From: Gryllotalpicola daejeonensis
Lineage (GTDB): Bacteria; Actinomycetota; Actinomycetes; Actinomycetales; Microbacteriaceae
NCBI RefSeq assembly: GCF_039538145.1
Contig: NZ_BAABBV010000001.1
Span: 248,001-312,000, forward strand
Direction: 5' to 3'
Length of the DNA: 64,000 nucleotides
Position 1 is the first letter of the stretch. Every line of letters begins with the position of its first letter. Below are positions 49,861 through 58,370 of this stretch, one piece after another. Below the pieces are notes generated by a model. That model was not told the origin of the DNA and searched no databases. It saw only the letters and a list, made by a program, of their open reading frames with translations. The position numbers and the translations under genes are program-made.

Positions 49861-50190
49861 TTAGGCATTCACTTTCTTGCTGGTGGGGTCGATCAGCACA
49901 TCGCCGTCGGCGATCTCGACCTCGAAGACGGGGACCGGCTCGTAGGCCGGCAGGTTGAGCGGCTTGCCGCTGGCGAGCGAGAACTGCGAGCCGTGCGCCC
50001 AGCACTCGAGCGTCTCGCCCTCGACGAAGCCCTCTGACAGCGAGATGTCGCCGTGGGTGCAGGTATCGCCGATCGCGTAGACGACGTCGTTCGCGTCGCG
50101 CACGAGGGCGATCGGGTTGCCTGCGACGACGACGCGCTTGGCCTGGTTGACGACGAGGTCGTCGAACTTGCAGACCTTGACGGATGCCAT
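49861..50190 (-). CDS. Rieske-type 2Fe-2S ferredoxin of the suf operon
   Basis: A 109-residue Rieske-domain protein. The two ligand motifs are CTHGDISLSEG and CWAHGSQF, giving Cys-x-His and Cys-x2-His. It is of the bacterial non-heme oxygenase ferredoxin type and sits within the suf operon of many actinobacteria, where it may donate electrons for cluster assembly, although this has not been proved. The ATG shares one base with the sufD stop. Confidence 0.9.
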   Translation of the reverse strand: MASVKVCKFDDLVVNQAKRVVVAGNPIALVRDANDVVYAIGDTCTHGDISLSEGFVEGETLECWAHGSQFSLASGKPLNLPAYEPVPVFEVEIADGDVLIDPTSKKVNA

Positions 50191-51362
50191 TACCGCGCTC
50201 CCCCGGAGACGGAGCTGCCCGCGGCGAGCTCTGCCTCGATGGCCGCGTTCAGGCGCTCCTCGAGCGAGGGGACACCGATCTGCTGCACGATCTCGACGAG
50301 GAATCCGCGCACGACGAGGCGACGCGCCTCGTCCTCGGTGATGCCGCGCGACTGCAGGTAGAACAGCTGCTCGTCGTCGAAGCGCCCGGTCGCGCTCGCG
50401 TGCCCCGCGCCGACGATGTCGCCGGTCTCGATCTCGAGGTTCGGCACGGAGTCCGCGCGGGTGCCCTCGGTGAGCACGAGGTTGCGGTTCTGCTCGTACG
50501 AGTCGGTGCCGACGGCGTCCGGCCCGATCAGCACGTCGCCGATCCAGACGGTGTGCGCGGCCTCGCCCTGCAGGGCGCCCTTGTAGGTGACGCGGCTCTT
50601 GCCGTCCGCCGCCTCGTGGAAGACGTAGACCTGGTGCTCGAGGTGCTGACCCGCGTCGGCGAAGTAGACGCCGAGCAGCTCGGTATCGGCACCGCGGCCG
50701 GCGAGCTTCGCCGAGGGGTTCAGGCGCACGATCTTGCCGCCGAGGGTGACGACGACGTGCTTCAGCTTGGCGTCCCGGCCGACGGTCGCGAAGTGCGCGG
50801 CGACGTGCTTCGAGGCATCCGTCCAGTCCTGCACCGTGACGAGCGTGAGGCTCGCGCCGTCGCCGACCACGATCTCGACGTTCTCGGTGAGCAGGGCGTC
50901 GCCCTTGTTCTCGAGCACGAGCGTCGCGTGCGTGTTCGGCGCCACCGACACGATCGTGTGCGCGGCGCGCGCGGAGGTGCCGAGGCCCGAGCGGGTGAGG
51001 GTCGCGTCGAAGCTCTCTTCGCCGCTCAGCTCGATCAGCAGTGCGCGGTCGAAGTGCGTCCACGCGTTCGCGCTGGCGCGGTCCTCGGGGAGGCCGGCCG
51101 AGCCCACGAGCGCGTGGTCGCGCGCCACCCATGAGGTGCGGATGCCGCGGCTGTTGGCGACCGCGAAGTTGTAGCTCGAGCCGTCGAGCGCGCCCTCGGT
51201 GAGCTCGGTGAGCTCGCCGACCGGCGTGTACTTCCACTGCGCCTCACGGCCGGTGACCGTCGCGAAGTCGGCGACGTTCGTCGAGGTGGGGCGCTCTGAA
51301 CGGGTCTGCACCGGCACGCTGGGCAGCGCCGGGACCTCGGTCTCGGTGTATGTCGTGCTCAC
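50190..51362 (-). CDS. sufD: Fe-S cluster assembly protein SufD
   Basis: A 390-residue SufBD-family protein that pairs with SufB to form the SufBC2D scaffold. The C-terminal half carries the SufBD beta-helix (AKLAGRGADTELLGVYFADAG; HASATGRFDDEQLFYLQSRG) and the family tail RGFLVEIVQQIGVPSLEERL. The N-terminus is acidic. It follows sufB directly; the order sufB-sufD-Rieske-sufC is conserved in actinobacteria. Confidence 0.93.
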   Translation of the reverse strand: MSTTYTETEVPALPSVPVQTRSERPTSTNVADFATVTGREAQWKYTPVGELTELTEGALDGSSYNFAVANSRGIRTSWVARDHALVGSAGLPEDRASANAWTHFDRALLIELSGEESFDATLTRSGLGTSARAAHTIVSVAPNTHATLVLENKGDALLTENVEIVVGDGASLTLVTVQDWTDASKHVAAHFATVGRDAKLKHVVVTLGGKIVRLNPSAKLAGRGADTELLGVYFADAGQHLEHQVYVFHEAADGKSRVTYKGALQGEAAHTVWIGDVLIGPDAVGTDSYEQNRNLVLTEGTRADSVPNLEIETGDIVGAGHASATGRFDDEQLFYLQSRGITEDEARRLVVRGFLVEIVQQIGVPSLEERLNAAIEAELAAGSSVSGGAR

Positions 51363-51364
51363 GC

Positions 51365-52783
51365 TTAGCCGACCGATCCTTCCATGCCCATCTCGATGAG
51401 CTTGTTGAGCTCGAGGGCGTATTCCATGGGCAGCTCGCGGGCGATCGGCTCGATGAAGCCGCGCACGATCATCGCCATCGCCTCGTCTTCGGGAAGGCCG
51501 CGGCTCATCAGGTAGAAGAGCTGCTCCTCAGAGACCTTCGAGACGGTGGCCTCGTGCCCGAGCTGCACGTCGTCGACGCGGATGTCGATCGCCGGGTAGG
51601 TGTCAGAGCGCGAGACGGTGTCGACCAGCAGCGCGTCGCAGCGCACGGTGTTCGCCGCGTGATGCGCCTTGGCGTCGACGCGGACCTCGCCGCGGTAGCC
51701 GGCACGGCCACCGCCGCGGGCGATCGACTTCGAGACGATCGACGACTGGGTGTACGGCGCCATGTGGATCATCTTTGCGCCGGCATCCTGGTGCTGGCCG
51801 GGGCCCGCGAAGGCGACCGACAGGGTCTCGCCCTTGGCGTGCTCGCCCATCAGATAGATCGACGGGTACTTCATCGTCACCTTGGAGCCGATGTTGCCGT
51901 CGATCCACTCCATGGTCGCGCCCTCGTGGGCGACGGCGCGCTTGGTGACCAGGTTGTAGACGTTGTTCGACCAGTTCTGGATCGTCGTGTAGCGCACGCG
52001 GGCGTTCTTCTTCACGATGATCTCGACGACGGCCGAGTGCAGCGAGTCCGACTTGTAGATAGGGGCCGTGCAGCCCTCGATGTAGTGCACGTACGAGCCC
52101 TCGTCGGCGATGATCAGCGTGCGCTCGAACTGGCCCATGTTCTCGGTGTTGATGCGGAAGTAGGCCTGCAGCGGGATCTCGACGTGGACGCCCTTCGGCA
52201 CGTAGACGAACGAGCCGCCCGACCACACGGCGGTGTTCAGCGCGGCGAACTTGTTGTCGCCGGCGGGGATCACGGTGCCGAAGTACTCCTCGAAGAATTC
52301 GGGGTGCTCGCGCAGCGCCGTGTCGGTGTCCATGAAGATGACACCCTGCGCCTCGAGGTCCTCGCGGATCTGGTGGTAGACGACCTCTGACTCGTACTGG
52401 GCGGCGACGCCGGCGACGAGGCGCTGGCGCTCAGCCTCGGGGATGCCGAGCTTCTCGTACGTGTTGCGGATGTCCTCCGGAAGGTCTTCCCATGACTGGG
52501 CCTGCTTCTCGGTGGACCGCACGAAGTACTTGATGTTGTCGAAGTCGATCTCGGAGAGGTCGGCGCCCCAGGTGGGCATCGGCTTCTTCCCGAAGATCTC
52601 CAGGGCGCGCAAGCGCCGCTGCAGCATCCACTCGGGCTCCTTCTTCAGGGCCGAGATGTCGCTGACGACTTCGTTCGACAGGCCGCGGCGTGCGGACGCA
52701 CCAGCGGCGTCCGGGTCCGCCCATCCGAACTCGTACTGGCCGAGGCCTGCGAGCTCAGGACGGTCGATGAGAACGTCTGACAT
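51365..52783 (-). CDS. sufB: Fe-S cluster assembly protein SufB
   Basis: A 472-residue scaffold subunit on which nascent Fe-S clusters are built. Family blocks are visible: KEPEWMLQRRLRALEIF near the start, EYFGTVIPAGDNKFAALNTA, YVPKGVHVEIPLQAYFRIN, YVHYIEGCTAPIY with a conserved Cys, and GHEATVSKVSEEQLFYLMSRG close to the end. No intein interrupts it. AGCGAGG precedes the ATG by about 8 nt. A short leader ORF with a hairpin precedes it. No sufR, sufS or sufU lies in this operon. Confidence 0.95.
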   Translation of the reverse strand: MSDVLIDRPELAGLGQYEFGWADPDAAGASARRGLSNEVVSDISALKKEPEWMLQRRLRALEIFGKKPMPTWGADLSEIDFDNIKYFVRSTEKQAQSWEDLPEDIRNTYEKLGIPEAERQRLVAGVAAQYESEVVYHQIREDLEAQGVIFMDTDTALREHPEFFEEYFGTVIPAGDNKFAALNTAVWSGGSFVYVPKGVHVEIPLQAYFRINTENMGQFERTLIIADEGSYVHYIEGCTAPIYKSDSLHSAVVEIIVKKNARVRYTTIQNWSNNVYNLVTKRAVAHEGATMEWIDGNIGSKVTMKYPSIYLMGEHAKGETLSVAFAGPGQHQDAGAKMIHMAPYTQSSIVSKSIARGGGRAGYRGEVRVDAKAHHAANTVRCDALLVDTVSRSDTYPAIDIRVDDVQLGHEATVSKVSEEQLFYLMSRGLPEDEAMAMIVRGFIEPIARELPMEYALELNKLIEMGMEGSVG

Positions 52784-52810
52784 GTTTTAACCTCGCTTAC
52801 TGCCGCCCGT

Positions 52811-52931
52811 GACCGGTTATCAGACCGGCTCAGCCACATTCCAGGCGACGGTCACGAGTCCGTCGCAGCGGCTGATTGTGCGGATGGCTGGCGGATGCGC
52901 GTGATGCGCACCCATGAACCTTTCGAGTCTA
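52811..52931 (-). promoter_or_regulatory. sufB leader region with -10 hexamer and hairpin
   Basis: On the minus strand TAGACT (52926-52931) forms a -10-like hexamer whose first three bases are the ctaA stop codon. Ten bases later a small ORF begins. A hairpin with arms GCCGGT/ACCGGT (about 52811-52829) and loop CTGATA contains the stop of that ORF, then sufB begins at 52783. The arrangement resembles a translation-coupled leader, but no such control is known here. Confidence 0.4.
52820..52915 (-). CDS. Putative leader peptide ORF upstream of sufB
   Basis: A 31-codon ORF opens with ATG at 52915, preceded by AAAGG at 5-6 nt, and ends TGA at 52820. The peptide starts MGAHHAHPPAIRTISRCDGL, with three His and a single Cys, which would suit a metal- or cysteine-responsive leader. 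The stop falls in the loop of a hairpin. It is too short to judge by codon use, and no homologue can be named. Confidence 0.35.
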   Translation of the reverse strand: MGAHHAHPPAIRTISRCDGLVTVAWNVAEPV

Positions 52932-53906
52932 TCGAACTGTTGCGCGGGCCCGCGGCGAATCGGCTGTGACGGATGCCTGCGCGGTGTGCACGCTTGGGAA
53001 AAGCTCGGGGTTCACATCGAGGAGCACCCGCAGCGCGCCGACCCAGACCAGTGCGGCGCCCAGCAGATGCAGGGCAACCAGGGCCTCAGGCAGATGCGTG
53101 ACGGACTGCACCAGCCCGAGCAGAGCCTGCGCGACGACCACCACGATGAACACCGCGGCGCGCAGCCGCGGAACGGCCGCGCCTGCGCCCCGCAAGGTCA
53201 GCCAGAGCAGGATGCCGAGCGCAAGGGTGGCGGTGCCGAGCACCGCGTGCGCGACGGTGATGCCGACCCAGTCGAATCCCATGCGCGGCACATCGCTGGA
53301 GTCGCCGGAGTGCGGCCCGGAGCCCGAGACGAGCGTGCCGACGACGACCAGCACCGTCGTGAGCGCGATCAGCCACCAGCTCATGGCACGGGCGCGCGAC
53401 GTGGGCCGGTAGGCGGTCGGCCGCTCATGCACGCGGTGCCAGGTGAGCGCGGTCGTGGTGAGCAGGGCGATCGCGGTGACGAAGTGGAACGCCACGATGA
53501 ACGGGTTCAGGTCGGCCAGCACGCTCAGCCCGCCGATGACGGCATTGGCGACGACCAGCCAGAACTGGCTCCACGCGAGTCGGGTGATGCTGCGCACGCG
53601 AGGCTTCTGCAGGCGGGCCGCGACGATCACCCATCCGACGACGAGCACGATGCACCCGGTGATCATGCGGTTCGTCTGCTCGATCATGCGATGCAGGTCC
53701 GGTGAGATCGGGTCGATGACGTACTGGCCGTCACAGGTGGGCCAGGTCGGGCAACCGAGACCGGAGCCGGTGACCCGCACCACTCCCCCGGTCAGGATGA
53801 TCAGAATGCTGACCACCAGCGCGAACGTCGTCGCCCAGCGCAGCACGCGCGGGCTCAGAGTCCAGCGGTCGGCCGCCCACGCGAGGGGGGTCTTCAGTCG
53901 AGGCAT
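52929..53906 (-). CDS. ctaA: Heme A synthase CtaA (Cox15-type)
   Basis: A 325-residue polytopic protein of the CtaA/COX15 family that oxidises the C8 methyl of heme O to form heme A. Heme-ligand histidines are visible in DLHRMIEQTNR, VAFHFVTAIALL, VAHAVLGTATLAL and ALHLLGAALVW. The loop Cys pair is present in GLGCPTWPTCDG. Seven to eight helices are evident. ATG 53906 fits best because the preceding open frame shadows ctaB. It follows ctaB on the same strand by 10 nt. Confidence 0.93.
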   Translation of the reverse strand: MPRLKTPLAWAADRWTLSPRVLRWATTFALVVSILIILTGGVVRVTGSGLGCPTWPTCDGQYVIDPISPDLHRMIEQTNRMITGCIVLVVGWVIVAARLQKPRVRSITRLAWSQFWLVVANAVIGGLSVLADLNPFIVAFHFVTAIALLTTTALTWHRVHERPTAYRPTSRARAMSWWLIALTTVLVVVGTLVSGSGPHSGDSSDVPRMGFDWVGITVAHAVLGTATLALGILLWLTLRGAGAAVPRLRAAVFIVVVVAQALLGLVQSVTHLPEALVALHLLGAALVWVGALRVLLDVNPELFPSVHTAQASVTADSPRARATVR

Positions 53907-53916
53907 CCCCGGGTAC

Positions 53917-54855
53917 CTAGAAATGGAGCAGCGGGTCGATGGCGACCGCGAGGAACAGGATCGAGAGGTAGGTGATCGAGCCGTGGAACACGCGCATCGG
54001 CGAGACATCCTCGTGCTTGATCGCCAAGTGGTAGAGGCGGTGGGTCTCGTAGATGAACCAGCCACCCGCGGCCGCGGCGCCGAATGCGTAGATCCAGCCC
54101 ATGTCGGCCACGGGGATCAGCAGCAGCGAGCAGGCGACGGTCGCCCACGCGTAGAGGATGACCTGCAGGCCGACCTGGGCGCGGCCGCGCACGACGCCGA
54201 GCATCGGCACCCCGACGGCCTTGTAGTCGTCGCGGTACTTCATCGACAGCGGCCAGTAGTGCGGCGGCGTCCACAGGAAGACGACCGCGAACAGGATGAC
54301 AGGGGCCCAATCGAGGCTGTCGGTCACGGCCGACCAGCCGATGAGCACCGGGAAGCAGCCGGCGATGCCGCCCCAGATGATGTTCTGCGCGGTGCGGCGC
54401 TTGAGCCACAGCGTGTAGACGAAGACGTAGAAGAGGATCGCCGCGACCGAGAGGCCGGCGGCCAGCAGGTTGGTCGTGAGCGCGAGCCAGGCGGTCGAGA
54501 CGACGCCGAGTGTCCAGGCGAAGACGTATGCCTCGCGGGGCGTGACCTCGCCCGTGACGAGCGGCCGGTTCTTGGTGCGCTTCATGACCGCGTCGATGTC
54601 GCGGTCGATGTACATGTTGAACGCCGCGGCGCTGCCGGCCGACAGGGCGCCGCCGATGACGGTCGCGATGATCAGCCAGACGTTCGGAAGGCCGCGCGCC
54701 GCGAGAATCATGACCGGGATCGTGGTGACGAGCAGCAGCTCCATCACGCGCGGCTTCGTCAGAGCGACGTAGGCCAGTGTCTTGCGGCGCCAGCCGATGC
54801 GCCCGGCGGCGCTCTGCGCGGCGGTCTCGACCCGGCGATCTACGGCAATGCCCAT
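53917..54855 (-). CDS. ctaB: Protoheme IX farnesyltransferase (heme O synthase) CtaB
   Basis: A 312-residue UbiA-family prenyltransferase that adds farnesyl to protoheme to form heme O. The aspartate-rich motif is in NMYIDRDIDAVMKRTKNRPL (about residues 81-100), and the second conserved segment is YRDDYKAVGVPMLGVVRG. Seven to nine helices are predicted by hydrophobicity. It precedes ctaA, and both supply heme A for an aa3-type oxidase; SURF1 acts later. Divergent from tkt. Confidence 0.95.
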   Translation of the reverse strand: MGIAVDRRVETAAQSAAGRIGWRRKTLAYVALTKPRVMELLLVTTIPVMILAARGLPNVWLIIATVIGGALSAGSAAAFNMYIDRDIDAVMKRTKNRPLVTGEVTPREAYVFAWTLGVVSTAWLALTTNLLAAGLSVAAILFYVFVYTLWLKRRTAQNIIWGGIAGCFPVLIGWSAVTDSLDWAPVILFAVVFLWTPPHYWPLSMKYRDDYKAVGVPMLGVVRGRAQVGLQVILYAWATVACSLLLIPVADMGWIYAFGAAAAGGWFIYETHRLYHLAIKHEDVSPMRVFHGSITYLSILFLAVAIDPLLHF

Positions 54856-55108
54856 GGCTCCTCGAGGGGGTTTTGTTTCGCACCGAGTCTAGTTGACCCC
54901 CGTGGTGGTCCGGGGGTGTGCGGGCGCGACTATGCTGTTGGGTGCTCGCCTTCCGAGGCTTTACACAGACGAGACAACATTCCATCCACCCGGCTGGGAG
55001 AAGTCTGCGAAGCGCCCCGGTTGCCAATGATGTCCGTGGCGGCACAACCGATAAAGCGGCGGGTGCTCATGACGACCCACCGCGCTGAACAGTGAAGGGT
55101 CAGTTCCA
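54856..55108 (+). promoter_or_regulatory. ctaB-tkt divergent intergenic region with candidate tkt promoter
   Basis: This is the longest untranslated gap here. TATGCT at 54931-54936 is a plausible -10 for tkt, which would give a 5' leader of about 170 nt. I see no known riboswitch, and only small inverted repeats. Short ORFs here lack a ribosome site. The lengthy leader is unusual for a window rich in leaderless starts. Confidence 0.35.
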
Positions 55109-57211
55109 GTGGCAGCTCTGCAATGGGATTCCATTGACAACAAGGCGGTCGACACCGTCCGCGTGCTTGCGGCGGACGCCGTTGAGAAGGTCGGCAACGG
55201 CCACCCCGGCACCGCGATGAGCCTGGCCCCTGCGGCCTACCTGCTCTGGCAGAAGATCATGCGTCGCGACCCGAGCGACGACCAGTGGATCGGCCAGGAC
55301 CGCTTCATCCTCTCGGTCGGTCACTCCTCGCTCACCCAGTACATCCAGCTGTACCTCGGCGGCTGGGGCCTCGAGCTCTCCGACATCGAGGCGCTGCGCA
55401 CCTGGGGCTCGCTGACCCCCGGCCACCCCGAGTACCGCCACACCAAGGGCGTCGAGATCACCACCGGCCCGCTCGGCCAGGGCCTCGCCTCCGCCGTCGG
55501 CTTCGCCTTCGCGCAGCGCTACGAGCGCGGCCTGTTCGACCCCGAGGCCGCCCCCGGCACCTCGCCGTTCGACCACTACGTCTACGTCATCGCAGGCGAC
55601 GGCGACATCGAAGAGGGCGTCACGAGCGAGGCCGGCCAGCTCGCCGGCACCCAGCAGCTCGGCAACCTCGTGGTCATCTACGACAAGAACAACATCTCCA
55701 TCGAGGACAACACCGACATCGCCCTCTCCGAGGACACCGCCAAGCGCTACGAGGCGTACGGCTGGGACGTCCGCGAGGTCGACTGGTTCAAGACCGGTGA
55801 GTACCACGAAGACGTGCAGGAGCTGTTCGACGCGATCGAGGCGGCCAAGGCCGTCACCGACAAGCCGTCGATCATCATCCTCAAGACCCTGATCGGCTAC
55901 CCGTCGCCGACCAAGCAGGGCACCGGCAAGGTGCACGGCGCCAAGCTCGGCGCCGACGAGGTCGCCGGCGTCAAGAAGGCCCTCGGCTTCGACCCCGAGA
56001 AGAGCTTCGACGTCGACCCCGAGGTCCTCGCGCACACCCGCGGCGCCATCGAGCGCGGCAAGGAGCAGCGCGCCGAGTGGCAGAAGGGCTTCGACGCCTG
56101 GGCCGCCGCCAACCCCGAGCGCAAGGCGCTGTTCGACCGCCTCGAGGCGGGCGAGCTTCCCGAGGGTCTCGAGGCCGCCCTGCCCGTCTTCGAGGCCGGC
56201 AAGGATGTCTCGACGCGCGCTGCGAGCGGCAAGGCGATCAACGCCCTGGCCGCCCAGCTGCCCGAGCTGTGGGGCGGCTCGGCCGACCTCGCCGAGTCGA
56301 ACCTGACCACCATCGAGGGCGGCGGCTCGTTCCTGCCCGCCTCGATCACCACGCCCGAGTGGGGCACCGGCAACCCCTACGGCCGCATCCTGCACTTCGG
56401 CATCCGCGAGCACGCGATGGGCGCGATCCTCAACGGCATCACGCTGCACGGCAAGACGCGCGCCTACGGCGGCACCTTCCTGCAGTTCGCCGACTACATG
56501 CGCCCCGCGGTGCGTCTCGCCGCGCTGATGAACATCCCGTCGATCTTCGTCTGGACGCACGACTCCGTCGCCCTCGGCGAAGACGGCCCGACGCACCAGC
56601 CGGTCGAGCACCTGGCTGCGCTCCGTGCGATCCCGAACCTCGCGATCGTCCGCCCCGGCGACGCGAACGAGACCGCGTACGCATGGCTCGAGACCCTCAA
56701 GCGCCGTGGCGGCCCCGTCGGCCTGGCGCTCAGCCGCCAGAACCTGCCCGTCTTCGAGCGCGGCGACGGCGAGGCATCCGGCGACACGCTCGCCTCGGCG
56801 AAGTTCGTCGGCAAGGGCGCGTACATCCTGGCCGAGGCGCCGAACGGCACGCCCGACATCATCCTGATCGCGACCGGTTCCGAGCTGCAGATCGCCGTCG
56901 AGGCGCGTCAGGTGCTCGCAGGCGAGGGCATCAACGCCCGCGTTGTGTCCGTGCCGAGCCAGGAGTGGTTCGCCGAGCAGACCGACGAGTACAAGGAGTC
57001 GGTCCTGCCGGCATCCGTCACCGCCCGCGTCGCCGTCGAAGCCGGCATCGCCCTGCCGTGGCACACGTGGGTCGGCGACAAGGGCCGCATCGTCTCGATC
57101 GAGCACTTCGGTGCGTCGGCCGACTACAAGACCCTGTTCGAGAAGTTCGGTATGACGACGGAGCACGTCGTCGCCGCGGCCAAGGAGTCCCTGGCCGCCA
57201 ACGGCAAGTAA
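55109..57211 (+). CDS. tkt: Transketolase
   Basis: A 700-residue TPP-dependent enzyme of the non-oxidative pentose phosphate pathway. The N-terminus has VRVLAADAVEKVGNGHPGTA; the TPP motif is GDGDIEEGVTSEAGQLAG ending NLVVIYDKNN; the pyrimidine domain has LWGGSADLAESNLT and FGIREHAMGAILNGI; the last domain includes LIATGSELQIAVEA. The start is GTG 55109 with GAAGGG about 12 nt upstream. Codon use is almost wholly GC-ending with few rare codons, as expected of a highly expressed gene. First gene of tkt-tal-pgi-zwf-opcA-pgl. Confidence 0.96.
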   Translation: MAALQWDSIDNKAVDTVRVLAADAVEKVGNGHPGTAMSLAPAAYLLWQKIMRRDPSDDQWIGQDRFILSVGHSSLTQYIQLYLGGWGLELSDIEALRTWGSLTPGHPEYRHTKGVEITTGPLGQGLASAVGFAFAQRYERGLFDPEAAPGTSPFDHYVYVIAGDGDIEEGVTSEAGQLAGTQQLGNLVVIYDKNNISIEDNTDIALSEDTAKRYEAYGWDVREVDWFKTGEYHEDVQELFDAIEAAKAVTDKPSIIILKTLIGYPSPTKQGTGKVHGAKLGADEVAGVKKALGFDPEKSFDVDPEVLAHTRGAIERGKEQRAEWQKGFDAWAAANPERKALFDRLEAGELPEGLEAALPVFEAGKDVSTRAASGKAINALAAQLPELWGGSADLAESNLTTIEGGGSFLPASITTPEWGTGNPYGRILHFGIREHAMGAILNGITLHGKTRAYGGTFLQFADYMRPAVRLAALMNIPSIFVWTHDSVALGEDGPTHQPVEHLAALRAIPNLAIVRPGDANETAYAWLETLKRRGGPVGLALSRQNLPVFERGDGEASGDTLASAKFVGKGAYILAEAPNGTPDIILIATGSELQIAVEARQVLAGEGINARVVSVPSQEWFAEQTDEYKESVLPASVTARVAVEAGIALPWHTWVGDKGRIVSIEHFGASADYKTLFEKFGMTTEHVVAAAKESLAANGK

Positions 57212-57251
57212 TCGTCGAGCTGAAGAGATCTCAAGGAAAGAAGAGAAGCAC

Positions 57252-58370
57252 ATGACTACTCCCACCGCGAAGCTCGCCGCAGCGGGCGTCAGCATCTGGC
57301 TGGACGACCTGTCGCGCACCCGCATCACCTCCGGCGGGCTGCAGAAGCTCATCGACGAGAAGAACGTCACCGGTGTGACCACCAACCCGACGATCTTCGC
57401 CGCCGCGATCGGCAAGGGCGAGGGCTACACCGAGAAGCTGGCGGAGCTCGCCGCGGCCGGCAAGTCGGCCACCGAGGCGATCTTCGAGATCACCACGACC
57501 GACGTCGCCGACGCCGCCGACATCTTCAAGCCGGTCTACGACGCGACGAACGGCGTCGACGGCCGCGTGTCGATCGAGGTCGAGCCGAACCTGGCGCACG
57601 ACGCAGCCGGCACCATCGCCGAGGCCGAGCAGCTCTGGAAGAAGGTCGGCAAGGAGAACGCGCTGATCAAGATCCCCGCCACCAAGGAGGGCCTCGAGGC
57701 CATCGCGGCGGTCATCGGCAAGGGCATCAGCGTCAACGTCACGCTGATCTTCTCGCTCGAGCGCTACCGCGAGGTCATCAACGCCTACCTGACCGGTCTC
57801 GAGACCGCCAAGGCCGCAGGCATCGACATCTCGAAGATCCAGTCGGTCGCCTCGTTCTTCGTCTCGCGTGTCGACACCGAGATCGACAAGCGCCTGACCG
57901 CCATCGGCACGGACGAGGCGCTCGCGCTCAAGAGCAAGGCCGGCGTCGCCAACGCGGTGCTCGCGTACCAGCTCTTCGAGCAGGAGTTCGCGACCGAGCG
58001 CGCCCAGAGCCTGCTCGCCGCCGGCGGCAACCTGCAGCGCCCGCTGTGGGCCTCGACCGGCGTCAAGGACCCGAGCCTGCCCGACACGCTCTACGTCACC
58101 GGCCTCGTGGCCCCCGGCGTCGTCAACACGATGCCCGAGAAGACGCTCGACGCGACCTTCGACCACGCCCAGGTCACCGGTGACACCATCACCGGCTCCT
58201 ACGACGAGGCCGCCGGCGTCCTCGACGCCGTCGCCAAGGTCGGCGTCGACTACAACGACGTCGTCGCCCTGCTCGAGACCGAGGGCGTCGACAAGTTCAT
58301 CGCCTCGTGGAACGAGCTCATCGAGTCCGTGAAGGGCGCGCTGGAGTCCTCGCTGGAGGGCGCCAAGTGA
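57252..58370 (+). CDS. tal: Transaldolase
   Basis: A 372-residue transaldolase of the longer actinobacterial type. ITSGGLQKLIDEKNVTGVTTNPTIF marks the start of the barrel; Schiff-base Lys lies in ALIKIPATKEG; VNVTLIFSLERYREV and SVASFFVSRVDTEIDKRL are family blocks; the C-terminal part has GDTITGSYDEAAGVLDAV. AAGGAAAGAAGAG lies just upstream of the ATG. The stop overlaps the pgi GTG (GTGA). It exchanges dihydroxyacetone units between sugar phosphates. Confidence 0.95.
   Translation: MTTPTAKLAAAGVSIWLDDLSRTRITSGGLQKLIDEKNVTGVTTNPTIFAAAIGKGEGYTEKLAELAAAGKSATEAIFEITTTDVADAADIFKPVYDATNGVDGRVSIEVEPNLAHDAAGTIAEAEQLWKKVGKENALIKIPATKEGLEAIAAVIGKGISVNVTLIFSLERYREVINAYLTGLETAKAAGIDISKIQSVASFFVSRVDTEIDKRLTAIGTDEALALKSKAGVANAVLAYQLFEQEFATERAQSLLAAGGNLQRPLWASTGVKDPSLPDTLYVTGLVAPGVVNTMPEKTLDATFDHAQVTGDTITGSYDEAAGVLDAVAKVGVDYNDVVALLETEGVDKFIASWNELIESVKGALESSLEGAK

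Noticed and set aside
54937..55108. Riboswitch in the long tkt leader
   Set aside because: No conserved core of TPP, cobalamin or other known riboswitch is visible; only small inverted repeats.
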